Shown here: piece after piece, positions 44,600 to 53,195 of the stretch
Numbering within the stretch: position 1 is the stretch's first letter
Layout: each line of letters begins with the position of its first letter
Assembly (NCBI GenBank): GCA_019638495.1
Contig: JAHBTQ010000002.1
Location: forward strand, 868,001 to 932,000
Direction of reading: 5' to 3'
Origin: Taibaiella sp.
GTDB taxonomy: Bacteria; Bacteroidota; Bacteroidia; Chitinophagales; Chitinophagaceae
DNA length: 64,000 bases
Notes under the pieces: model-generated
Databases searched by the model: none
The model's input: only the letters and a program-made list of their open reading frames with translations
Told to the model about the DNA's origin: nothing
Position numbers and translations under genes: made by a program

Positions 44600-47578
44600 C
44601 TACTCTACTATTGCCTTTCCGGTATAAAAACCACCGGCAGTTACAACTGTAACAATGTAGGCTCCTGGTGCAAGGCCCGACACATCAACTTTAAGCGAAG
44701 CCGTAGATGCACCGCTAAACTTTTGAACCAGCACGGTGCGTCCGGTAATATCACATACAGCCACTGACATATCCTGGTTTGCCGATTCCACACCACCAAT
44801 ATTCAAAATAGAATGTGCCGGATTAGGGTATATATTGAGTTTACCCTTTGCGAGGATCACCTCATTTACGCCGGACGGTGTGAACGGATATATTCTATGC
44901 GCGCCGGTATCTTTCTTATAAGTCACATCCAGCTGAAAAACCGCAGTTGAAGTGAGGGTTACCGATGAAGTTGTTGTGTAATAGTCAAATACTTCAGGAT
45001 GTATAGTATAGGTGCCGAGCGCAAGGCCACTGAATGTGTAAATGCCCGCGGCATTGGTATAGGTATAGGTAACGACATTGCCCGAAGCGTCTACTAGAAG
45101 CACCGGCACTCCCGCAGCCACCACACCGTCACCCACCGAACCTCCGGCATATACATAACCGGCTATATAACCAGGTCCCGACGGCACATTGCCATATACC
45201 ATGTTTACATCGTTACCATCTGCACTACCGGAGCTGTGTGTAATAGCTGCGCTATTGAACCAATGAACTTTATCACCGGCATAGGTCGGAACGTAGCCGC
45301 TTATGCCTGGGGTAAACACTTCCTGGCGTGCCATTACAGCATAGCGCCCTGCAGGCTTTCCGGCAAACTCATAATACTGCTCCGAACCGTCGAGGCAGGT
45401 CGTAGTGGAGTCAATAGCCAGAATTGAACTGTCGGCCGGATCATAAGCTATCAGCCATACTGTGGCCCGTGGGCTCACAGGAGGAGTGCCACCGTACAAA
45501 ACATGGCCATATATCCTGTCTGTAGCCACCACAGTACTTTCGGTACGGGCACAGCCATTTATGTCAGTACCTGTTACACTATATACCGGCCCACCGGCTG
45601 GTGATACAGTGGTGATGCTACATGCCGTGCAAGATAGTCCCATTGCCGGCGACCACTCATAAGAAACTGAAGGACCGGAAGCAGCTAGCACTGTACTGCC
45701 TCCACAAGAATTCGGCGTATTCGCAATTGTGATTGTCGGCAAGGCGTGAACTGTCACCGATGTAGTAGCAATACAAGATCCAATGCTGTATGTCACGGTT
45801 ACTACCCCGGGCGCCAGCGCGCTCAGCACTCCCGAGCTACCACCGATCGTCAATATCACCGCAATCGATGGGTTACTCGTCGTCCACACACCCGCAGAAG
45901 CCGTGTCGCCCAGTGGCAATACATTACCCTCGCAAACAGAGCCGGCTCCTGTAATAGGACCCGGAGCAGGATTAACGGTTACCACCCTTGTGGCATTGCA
46001 GCCTGCAGGGGCTATCGAATAAATTACTACGGCAGTTCCTGCACTCAACCCCGACACTACTCCGCTGGATGAACCAACCGAAGCAATACCGGTTGCCAGG
46101 CTGCTCCATGTGCCTCCGGCTACGCTATTAGCCAAAATAGAGCTGGCTCCCTGGCAAAAAGATGCAGTGCCCGTTATAGCAGCAGGCATCGCCGTTACGG
46201 TCACGTTTGTAGTTGTTGTTGCCGTTCCACAGCTGTTGGATACCGCGTAGGATATTGGCGCTACGCCGGGCGCTACGCCGGCTACACCACCTCCGGCACC
46301 GGCAGATGCAATGGCCAGGTCGCCACTGGTCCATAACCCACCTGGTGAAGTGCTGGTCAGCGACACCGTTGCACCTTCGCAAACCGCTCCCGGCCCTGAT
46401 ATTACGCCTGCATTGGGCAATGGCATTACAGTCACTATCGCAGTGGCTGTGCATCCCCCTGCCGTTATGTAACTAATGGTCGCGGTTCCCGCGGCAATTC
46501 CGGTCAAAGTAGCAGTGCTTCCGCTCCCACTCACTGTTGCCACAGCAGTGCTTCCGCTCGTCCAGATGCCACCATCCAACGAATTAGATAACGAAATACT
46601 ACCACCAGGACAGAACGGCACATTGCCGGATATGGCTCCGGGAGTTGCATTTACAGTGATAAGCCTTGAAGTAGCACACCCGGTTGATAATGTGTAAGAT
46701 ATTGTTTCCACACCCGCAGCCAGCCCGGTGACGTCACCGCTGGTAGAACCAATAGTGGCAATACCTGATCCTACCACACTCCAGGTTCCACCTGTAGATG
46801 AAGAAGTCACCGTAACCACTGATCCCGTGCATACATTCGGAGGGCCTGATATCGCTCCCGGCAACGGATTCACAAATATGTGTTTATTCACGGAGCAACC
46901 AGTAGGCAATGTATAGTATACGGTTGCAAACCCCGGAGCAAGTCCGCTGATCACACCTGTTGCAGACCCTGCATAGACAATGGATGGCATCGCCGACGAC
47001 CAGGAGCCGCCCGGCGTGCTATTGGTGAACGTAACAGAGGAATACACACATGTTGTGCTAGGACCCGTAATTGCTGCCGGCGTAGCATTTACCGTCACGT
47101 CGGTACTTACTGCGCATCCTCCGGAAAGCGTATACGAAATTGGCACCACGCCCGATGACACGCCATTTACGATCCCGGACGCGGATACGGTGGCAACAGT
47201 CGCTGCACCTGATGACCAGGTACCTCCACCTGTTGCTGAGCTCAAATAAATGGAACTACCGGTACATACAGACATAGGACCTGTGCTCGTTATCGGCGAT
47301 GGCGAAGTATTCACAGTAACTACTACAGAAACGGGGCTACCGGAAACCGTATAAAAAATCGTCGCGGTACCGGCGGAAACTGCAGAAACGACTCCGATTG
47401 CCGAGTCCGCGATTAATGCTACAGAAGGGTTTCCACTATGCCATGTACCCCCGACAGGTGACCCGGTAAGCTCAACAGAATTACCAGTACAAAGAGATAA
47501 TGTCCCCGAAATAGTCTGCGCTCCCACCCCGGTAGCACCGAGTAGCAACAACACTATTAACCTAAGGCAATATTTCAT
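44600..47578 (-). CDS. T9SS-exported Ig-repeat protein, paralogue of the 2360-residue protein
   Basis: About 992 residues from the ATG at 47578 (MKYCLRLIVLLLLGATGVGAQ), which gives a signal peptide; the longer frame is discarded. Eight BIG2-like modules follow (each with SG...C...GGTW...VATV...ISYTL), then a different PKD/SprB-like module (around YEWSPAMGLSCTAC), then a carboxypeptidase-regulatory/SdrD-type region (IYGHVLYGGTPP, GYIAGYVYAGGSVGDG, TYTNAAGIYTFSGLALGTYT). The C terminus from LNIYPNPAHSILNIGG is a T9SS type A sorting domain. A surface adhesive or matrix role is likely. The modules resemble those of the giant protein 3.5 kb away. Confidence 0.88.
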   Translation of the reverse strand: MKYCLRLIVLLLLGATGVGAQTISGTLSLCTGNSVELTGSPVGGTWHSGNPSVALIADSAIGVVSAVSAGTATIFYTVSGSPVSVVVTVNTSPSPITSTGPMSVCTGSSIYLSSATGGGTWSSGAATVATVSASGIVNGVSSGVVPISYTLSGGCAVSTDVTVNATPAAITGPSTTCVYSSVTFTNSTPGGSWSSAMPSIVYAGSATGVISGLAPGFATVYYTLPTGCSVNKHIFVNPLPGAISGPPNVCTGSVVTVTSSSTGGTWSVVGSGIATIGSTSGDVTGLAAGVETISYTLSTGCATSRLITVNATPGAISGNVPFCPGGSISLSNSLDGGIWTSGSTAVATVSGSGSTATLTGIAAGTATISYITAGGCTATAIVTVMPLPNAGVISGPGAVCEGATVSLTSTSPGGLWTSGDLAIASAGAGGGVAGVAPGVAPISYAVSNSCGTATTTTNVTVTAMPAAITGTASFCQGASSILANSVAGGTWSSLATGIASVGSSSGVVSGLSAGTAVVIYSIAPAGCNATRVVTVNPAPGPITGAGSVCEGNVLPLGDTASAGVWTTSNPSIAVILTIGGSSGVLSALAPGVVTVTYSIGSCIATTSVTVHALPTITIANTPNSCGGSTVLAASGPSVSYEWSPAMGLSCTACSITTVSPAGGPVYSVTGTDINGCARTESTVVATDRIYGHVLYGGTPPVSPRATVWLIAYDPADSSILAIDSTTTCLDGSEQYYEFAGKPAGRYAVMARQEVFTPGISGYVPTYAGDKVHWFNSAAITHSSGSADGNDVNMVYGNVPSGPGYIAGYVYAGGSVGDGVVAAGVPVLLVDASGNVVTYTYTNAAGIYTFSGLALGTYTIHPEVFDYYTTTSSVTLTSTAVFQLDVTYKKDTGAHRIYPFTPSGVNEVILAKGKLNIYPNPAHSILNIGGVESANQDMSVAVCDITGRTVLVQKFSGASTASLKVDVSGLAPGAYIVTVVTAGGFYTGKAIVE

Positions 47579-47748
47579 TAATGACGAGTATTTAGCCAAA
47601 ACATTATACAAAAACCACACATCACAGTACTGGCCTTGCATATAGGGCGTAGATAGCACACACTTCGTTAGACAGTTAAAGAATAATATTTTATATCATG
47701 CAAATATGCATGATCGATCTCTTACATGCCTGTTACGTCCGCAATGCT

Positions 47749-47756
47749 TACTTTTG
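47749..47756 (+). promoter_or_regulatory. Candidate -7 box of engB
   Basis: TACTTTTG matches TAnnTTTG, 49 bases before the ATG at 47806. The 47579-47748 stretch shows nothing else. Confidence 0.4.
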
Positions 47757-47805
47757 CCGCCCGACTAACCTGATTTAAAAATACAGCATATTTACTTACC
47801 TGCCA

Positions 47806-48423
47806 ATGGAAATCTCAACAGCTACGTTCGTCATAAGCAGCCCCAAAGTAGAGGGATGCCCCAAACCGGATATGCCGGAGTATGCTTTTATTGGCAGATC
47901 CAATGTGGGAAAATCCTCACTTATCAATATGCTCACAGGCCAAAAGAACCTGGCAAAAACTTCAAATACACCCGGTAAAACACAGTTAATCAATCACTTT
48001 CTCGCAAACAAGAGTTTTTACATTGTCGATCTCCCGGGTTACGGTTTTGCCAAGGTTTCTCAAAACACAAGAGCGAGCTGGGAAAAGATGATCGAAAAGT
48101 ACCTGAAGGAACGTGAGAACCTGGTTACGGTTTTCGTATTGATCGACAGTCGGCACAATCCTCAAAAGCTGGACCTTGATTTCCTCAGGAATTTGGGTGA
48201 ATGGGGAATTCCTTTCAACGTAATTTTTACAAAGGCCGATAAGAGTACGCAACGCGACGCAGCACGCAATGCAAAAATGTTCATCGAAGAAATGAAAAAA
48301 GAATGGGAATTTATCCCACGCAGCTTCATGACAAGTTCAGTTAAGAACCTTGGCAAAAAGGAAATACTCGGCTATATCAGTGAACTGAACCAGGTATATA
48401 AGGAAGAAAAAAGCGCTAATTAG
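47806..48423 (+). CDS. engB: Ribosome biogenesis GTPase YihA/YsxC
   Basis: A 205-residue TRAFAC GTPase needed for late 50S assembly. G1 is GRSNVGKSS (30-38), G2 the following TPGKTQLINHF region, G3 DLPGYGFAKVS, G4 TKADKST and G5 near TSSVKNLG. Size and layout fit EngB. Its end overlaps the end of the convergent feoA gene by eight bases. Confidence 0.95.
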   Translation: MEISTATFVISSPKVEGCPKPDMPEYAFIGRSNVGKSSLINMLTGQKNLAKTSNTPGKTQLINHFLANKSFYIVDLPGYGFAKVSQNTRASWEKMIEKYLKERENLVTVFVLIDSRHNPQKLDLDFLRNLGEWGIPFNVIFTKADKSTQRDAARNAKMFIEEMKKEWEFIPRSFMTSSVKNLGKKEILGYISELNQVYKEEKSAN

Positions 48424-48661
48424 CTATCACCCAGATCTTGTCGGCCTCGTTTTTACGAATGCTGAGGTAGTAGCCGGCTATGTTAATAGCCATCGGATCG
48501 CCTAACGGCGCTATCATCTCTACCCATACAGGCTCACCGGGCACACAACCCATCTCCATTAGTGTCAGGCTGAACTCTGACTGGTCATGCTCTTTTATCA
48601 CAGCCTTGGTACCCGCAGGCAACTCAGACAGTCTCAACAACTTTTCTTCACTCACTATCAT
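48416..48661 (-). CDS. feoA: FeoA-domain protein
   Basis: About 81 residues from the ATG at 48661 (MIVSEEKLLRLSELPAGTKAV). This SH3-like FeoA domain has the conserved LMEMGCVPGEPVWVEMIAPLGDPMAINIAGYYLSIRKNEA segment. FeoA supports the ferrous iron transporter FeoB, but no feoB gene is nearby, so this is an orphan or a separate FeoA-like protein. It overlaps engB tail to tail by eight bases. A TACCTTTG box lies just before the start codon. Confidence 0.88.
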   Translation of the reverse strand: MIVSEEKLLRLSELPAGTKAVIKEHDQSEFSLTLMEMGCVPGEPVWVEMIAPLGDPMAINIAGYYLSIRKNEADKIWVIAN

Positions 48662-48667
48662 CAGTTG

Positions 48668-48675
48668 CAAAGGTA
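48668..48675 (-). promoter_or_regulatory. -7 box immediately before feoA
   Basis: Minus strand TACCTTTG ends 6 bases before the ATG at 48661, so the feoA leader would be absent or only a few bases. Confidence 0.5.
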
Positions 48676-48726
48676 CGCCATTGGCTTCTATAATATTGCT
48701 AACTTAGGCAGCCCATACCGAAACCC

Positions 48727-50406
48727 ATGAGCCTGCTGGACTGGATTGTATTACTACTTACGCTTGCCGCCATGATTAGTTATGGCCTGCATAAAGGCAG
48801 CAAGCAAACCGGGGCGGACTCTTACTTGCTAGCCGAGCGAAAAATGCCCTGGTATGTGATATTACTCGGTGTTATGGCCACACAGGCCAGCGCCATTACA
48901 TTCCTGTCTACGCCTGGCCTTGCATACACAGATGGGATGCGCTTTGTGCAGAATTACTTTGGGCTGCCCATTGCCATGGTTGTCATTTCAGCCACTTTCA
49001 TTCCGGTTTTCAGCAAGCTGAACGTATACACCGCCTACGAATACCTTGAGCAGCGTTTCGACCGGCGCACCCGTGTCTTAACAGCCTTTCTGTTTCTTCT
49101 TTCCCGTGGCCTTTCCACGGGTATTAGTATATATGCCCCTGCCATTATCCTCTCGTCCATGCTTGGGTGGAACATATACCTCACAAACGTACTCATGGGT
49201 GGACTGCTCATCATATATACCTGGAGCGGCGGGGCCAAGGCTGTTGCGCACACGCAAAAGCTGCAATTCCTCATCATCCTAGCATCCATGGGTTTGGCAG
49301 GCTACCTCGTGGTCAGCGGCCTGCCGGCAGAGACTTCCTTTTCAGACGCTCTCTACATAGCGGGCAAGAGTGGTAAACTCAACGCTATTACGACCAACTT
49401 TGACTGGCATGACAAATACAATATCTGGAGCGGCCTGATAGGCGGTTTCTTCCTTGCCCTCTCCTATTTCGGCACAGACCACAGCCAGGTGGGCCGGTAC
49501 ATAACCGCGCGCGACATGCGCCAAAGCCGCCTGGGTCTGTTACTGAATGGCCTTGTCAAGATTCCGATGCAATTTGGCATTTTGCTCATTGGCGCCCTTG
49601 TATTTGTGTTCTATACGTTTCGCTCTTCAGATGTCTACTACAACACCACTGCCTATGAGCATTACCGCCGGCACGAGCCCACAAAAGCTGCTGCCGAGCA
49701 GGCGCGTTTTGAGCTACTCCACGCGAAACACCTGGAGATTTCCAAAGCGCTGCTAAGTCAACGAAACCTGTCGCCCACCACGGAAAATGATCAGCTACTC
49801 ACGGAGTTTCACCAAACGCAAGGCCAGATAAAAGACCTCCGCGACAGTGTGGCTACGTACATCAGCAAGCAACACTATAGTCCCGATAAAAATGATACAA
49901 ACTACATTTTCCTGTACTTCGTAAAAAACGCTCTTCCACCGGGCATCGTCGGCCTCCTCTTTGCAGTGATAATACTCGCCTCCTGGGGGTCTATTTCCGC
50001 AGCACTCAATGCGCTGGCAGCATCTTCAATGATGGACATTCAAATGTCAGACTACGCCGGAGACAAAGCAAAAGAGGTCAAGACGGGCCGCGCACACACC
50101 CTTGGCTGGGGCGTCTTCTGTATAGGCGTGGCCATGTTTGCCGCAAAAATGGGCTCCCTTATCGAGGCGGTCAATATTCTTGGCTCGCTTTTTTACGGCA
50201 CCATACTCGGCATATTTCTGGTAGCCTTCTATGTAAAAAAGACAAAGGGCAAAACCGTGTTCTTCGCCGCGTTGCTCGCGGAGATAGTGGTAGTGGCGGT
50301 TTACCTGTTGGACCTGGTTTCCTTCCTTTGGCTCAACGTTATTGGCGCCCTCGTAGTATTAGCCATTTGTCTGATCATTCCAACGCGGAAACTGGCCGCA
50401 AACTAA
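48727..50406 (+). CDS. Sodium:solute symporter (SSS family)
   Basis: A 559-residue inner-membrane transporter with about 13 membrane helices. The N terminus (LADRK-like LLAERKMPWYVILLGVMATQASAITFLSTPG) and the YEYLEQRFDRRTRVL segment are SSS family hallmarks, as is the later SGLIGGFFLALSYFGTDHSQVGRYI. A polar, partly coiled-coil stretch of about 80 residues (about 300-380) separates two helices, a larger loop than in PutP-type members. The co-transported solute is not evident; sugars, amino acids and sialic acid are all used in the family. Confidence 0.9.
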   Translation: MSLLDWIVLLLTLAAMISYGLHKGSKQTGADSYLLAERKMPWYVILLGVMATQASAITFLSTPGLAYTDGMRFVQNYFGLPIAMVVISATFIPVFSKLNVYTAYEYLEQRFDRRTRVLTAFLFLLSRGLSTGISIYAPAIILSSMLGWNIYLTNVLMGGLLIIYTWSGGAKAVAHTQKLQFLIILASMGLAGYLVVSGLPAETSFSDALYIAGKSGKLNAITTNFDWHDKYNIWSGLIGGFFLALSYFGTDHSQVGRYITARDMRQSRLGLLLNGLVKIPMQFGILLIGALVFVFYTFRSSDVYYNTTAYEHYRRHEPTKAAAEQARFELLHAKHLEISKALLSQRNLSPTTENDQLLTEFHQTQGQIKDLRDSVATYISKQHYSPDKNDTNYIFLYFVKNALPPGIVGLLFAVIILASWGSISAALNALAASSMMDIQMSDYAGDKAKEVKTGRAHTLGWGVFCIGVAMFAAKMGSLIEAVNILGSLFYGTILGIFLVAFYVKKTKGKTVFFAALLAEIVVVAVYLLDLVSFLWLNVIGALVVLAICLIIPTRKLAAN

Positions 50407-50509
50407 CGTACTATCACCGTCATGTCAGCTATTTTCTATCGGTTGGCAAATGTGAAGTAAACCATATGTTAAGACCTGCTAACAGCCCGCGTTATGCTTT
50501 TTTATGAGA

Positions 50510-50517
50510 TACATTTG
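50510..50517 (+). promoter_or_regulatory. Candidate -7 box of PAS histidine kinase gene
   Basis: TACATTTG ends 11 bases before the ATG at 50529. No TTG lies at the expected -33 distance. Confidence 0.4.
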
Positions 50518-50528
50518 CAACGATTGTG

Positions 50529-51770
50529 ATGGATACAGCCGCCGCCCTTGACAATAGTCAAATGAAACCTACTTCGAATAAAGACACAGTGCTCTATGGG
50601 CGCGTGACGAAAAAGAAGGCTGGTGAGATCATCCCCCTCCGCAACAATCTCCGACCTGCTAAGCACGACTACAGAGAAAGTTTCAAGAGCGCTTTTGAGT
50701 TTTCCGGTATTGGCATGGCGCTTGTAAGTACCGATGGACGGATCTTAGACGCAAATAATGCTCTGTGCAATTTTCTCGGCTATCCAAAATCAGAATTGCT
50801 CAAATACTCGCTGCTGGACCTGGGACACCCGGATGATAATGACAACGATCTGAAACTAATGGACAGAATGATGGCCAACTTTCTGAACCATTATTCACTG
50901 GAAAAGAGGTACATCTCTAAACAGAACACGATCCTGTGGGGCATGCACACAGTATCCAAAGTATTTAGCAACAGTGGCGAAGTAGATCATTATGTAGTGC
51001 AGATTGTAGACACCACAAAGCGTAAAAACCTGGCAGACCGTCTTAACAGGCAAAACAGCGAATTGGAAGCAATTCGTACCGGACTTATAAACAGGATAAA
51101 AACACTTGAAGAGCTGAACCACATCATCGCCCACAATCTTCGGGGCCCGGCAAACAACATTTCCCTTCTGGTGGAAATGCTGAAAGACAGGATAGAGCAA
51201 AAAGACGACAACAACGGTCTGGACCTTGCCGGCATCGTAGAATACCTTAAGGAAGGTAGCAGCTCGCTCGTAAGCAGCCTGAACACGTTAATAGACGTGG
51301 CACAACTAAGCATGACGAAGGATATTCCCTTCGATGATTGCAACGTCTACGAGATCACACATGAGATACTGGACCAGCTCAATAGCACCATATTCGAAAC
51401 AGGAGCATTTGTGCAGCTAAGTATGGGTGTACCTACCATCCTCTATCCTAAGGTATTCCTTGAAAGTATTCTTTATAACCTGATTAGCAACGCGCTGAAG
51501 TACATCAGCCCTAACCGAATCCCTGATATCCTCGTTCGCACATACAGCGAGAATGGCAGGGTCGTCATCTCAGTCAAAGACAACGGACTGGGAATAGACC
51601 TCGTAAAGTATGGCAACAGACTATTTAAGCTAAACCAGGTCTTCCACAAAGGCCTTAATAGCCGTGGTGTTGGCCTGTACATTACTAAGGTGCAGGTAGA
51701 ATCGTTCGGCGGCACCATCCAGGTGAAGAGCCGCGAGAACGAAGGCTCAGAATTCATCGTTACCCTCTAA
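50529..51770 (+). CDS. PAS-domain histidine kinase
   Basis: A 413-residue soluble kinase; the ATG at 50529 is preferred over the GTG just before it. Residues about 50-165 hold one PAS domain (AFEFSGIGMALVSTDGRILDANNAL), followed by a short coiled coil, a HisKA-type helix with phosphoacceptor His202 in HIIAHNLRGPANN, and HATPase_c with NLISNALKYISPN, SVKDNGLGIDL and SRGVGLYITK. The HNLRGP box is typical of Bacteroidota kinases. No response regulator gene is adjacent, so it is an orphan. It overlaps the next convergent gene by four bases. Confidence 0.92.
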   Translation: MDTAAALDNSQMKPTSNKDTVLYGRVTKKKAGEIIPLRNNLRPAKHDYRESFKSAFEFSGIGMALVSTDGRILDANNALCNFLGYPKSELLKYSLLDLGHPDDNDNDLKLMDRMMANFLNHYSLEKRYISKQNTILWGMHTVSKVFSNSGEVDHYVVQIVDTTKRKNLADRLNRQNSELEAIRTGLINRIKTLEELNHIIAHNLRGPANNISLLVEMLKDRIEQKDDNNGLDLAGIVEYLKEGSSSLVSSLNTLIDVAQLSMTKDIPFDDCNVYEITHEILDQLNSTIFETGAFVQLSMGVPTILYPKVFLESILYNLISNALKYISPNRIPDILVRTYSENGRVVISVKDNGLGIDLVKYGNRLFKLNQVFHKGLNSRGVGLYITKVQVESFGGTIQVKSRENEGSEFIVTL

Positions 51771-52273
51771 GACTTCCACGCTTCCACTACTATCTCCACG
51801 GTATTAAGGTTGTGCGCCTTGAACGCTACTGTAACTGTAGACTCTATATAGTTGTCGCTTTTTGTAAAAACAACCTTCCTGGTATAGATGGCTTTATCAA
51901 TAGGTATTGTGGCATCCCTGTCTGAATCGCGCATGATATATCCGGGCAGACCGTGCAATAGTAACATCCGGGCATGCTGCGTCGCTATTGGTTTTGCAGA
52001 TGTTGCAAGTACTTGCAGCCTGTCTGCAGGATGCCAAGCATTCACTTCCACCACCGGGATAAATCCATCTAATTCCCTGTTACAGCTCCACCTGCCGGTC
52101 GTTAGTTCCACCTGCTTCAGCGCCTCAAATCCTCCGGGACGCTTGCTGATATCTACAATACCCGAAAGTTCCTTTTGAAACCGGGATTGTTCCAGGCCTG
52201 GCTTGGGTTTCCCCTTCGCATCAGATAGAAATGGAACTGAAATAACAGCGAGAAGTAGGCACAGCTTTTTCAT
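51767..52273 (-). CDS. Small secreted protein of unknown function
   Basis: A 168-residue protein with a signal peptide (1-19, ending SDAKG). The mature part has a single obvious conserved-looking core (RWSCNRELDGFIPVVEVNAWHPADRLQVLAT) with one Cys, and an amphipathic C terminus. No family was recognised. It overlaps the histidine kinase gene tail to tail by four bases. Confidence 0.7.
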   Translation of the reverse strand: MKKLCLLLAVISVPFLSDAKGKPKPGLEQSRFQKELSGIVDISKRPGGFEALKQVELTTGRWSCNRELDGFIPVVEVNAWHPADRLQVLATSAKPIATQHARMLLLHGLPGYIMRDSDRDATIPIDKAIYTRKVVFTKSDNYIESTVTVAFKAHNLNTVEIVVEAWKS

Positions 52274-52360
52274 CCTTACAAATATAGGAAAAACACCGGC
52301 CGGAGAGGTGATATCCCATCTACCATAAGTTCCGCATATTAGCTGCGCGTAACGAACAGC

Positions 52361-53080
52361 TTAATCCCTTTGCTTAACCGTGCTGTCAGCCTTTTTCGCT
52401 GACCACTCCTTGTAATTGTCCCTTATCCACATCTTCATCTCCAGGTTGGTAGCCACCCGGGCATAATCATAAGGCATGGGAAATGCCCCCATAAAAACAG
52501 TAATTGTACTGTCGTCTTTTAGGTCTGTAACTGACTTTACCACATCGGCGGTGTAGCGGTTGTCTATAAACTTCTGGCGCTCCCACCAGGTAAATTCTCC
52601 TTGAAAACGTTTGAGCCTCTGTACCTTTCCCGAAAGCCGCTCAGCCAGCGCACTGGCAGGATTCATAACCGGAGACGGTACAGGCCTTTCCATTACTGCA
52701 CGGTAAATAACCCTTCGTTCTATTGAGTCTTTCTGATATTGAGTAAGTTTATCCGGACGAAGGAAAACTTCATCAAGCTCATACGCACGGCGCTCCATGG
52801 TTATGTTTTGCGTAGCAATTAGTACAGATACAGGCTTCAGCTTTTCTACCGCTTTATAACCCACATAGGAAAAGGCGATCTTATCTCCGGGACGTGCTGC
52901 GATGACGTAAAACCCATTCACGTCGGTATATGCAGCCTGTTGAGTATTCATGTTCACCACCGTCACCGGGAAGAGTGGCTTGAGTGTAGTAGCATCAGTA
53001 ACCATACCTTGCATGGTTTGCCCCCTGGCCGACCAAACAAAAAATAGCACTAAGGCAAAAAGTAAAGAGGCAGCGCGCAT
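52361..53080 (-). CDS. Secreted carboxypeptidase-like regulatory domain protein
   Basis: A 239-residue protein. A signal peptide (about 1-20, ending ARGQ) precedes a carboxypeptidase-regulatory-like domain (MQGMVTDATTLKPLFPVTVVNMNTQ to NITMERRAYELDEVFLRPD). The rest (about 100-239) is a charged helical region with RPDKLTQYQKDSIERRVIYRAV and no catalytic motif. Such proteins are common in Bacteroidota envelopes, and may help anchor or assemble outer-membrane complexes. The function is unknown. Confidence 0.78.
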   Translation of the reverse strand: MRAASLLFALVLFFVWSARGQTMQGMVTDATTLKPLFPVTVVNMNTQQAAYTDVNGFYVIAARPGDKIAFSYVGYKAVEKLKPVSVLIATQNITMERRAYELDEVFLRPDKLTQYQKDSIERRVIYRAVMERPVPSPVMNPASALAERLSGKVQRLKRFQGEFTWWERQKFIDNRYTADVVKSVTDLKDDSTITVFMGAFPMPYDYARVATNLEMKMWIRDNYKEWSAKKADSTVKQRD

Positions 53081-53195
53081 GTTGGTAGTGTATGCATAAA
53101 TCTACCAAGGTGTTACACGCACTAATAGCACACCGGATTCATTTGGCAATACTTTAGCACAAACAACAATAAAAAGTTAAAGGCAATACGGCGCA

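Noticed and set aside
45746..47249. Plus-strand frames within the second Ig-repeat gene
   Set aside because: Shadows of the repeat codons on the other strand.
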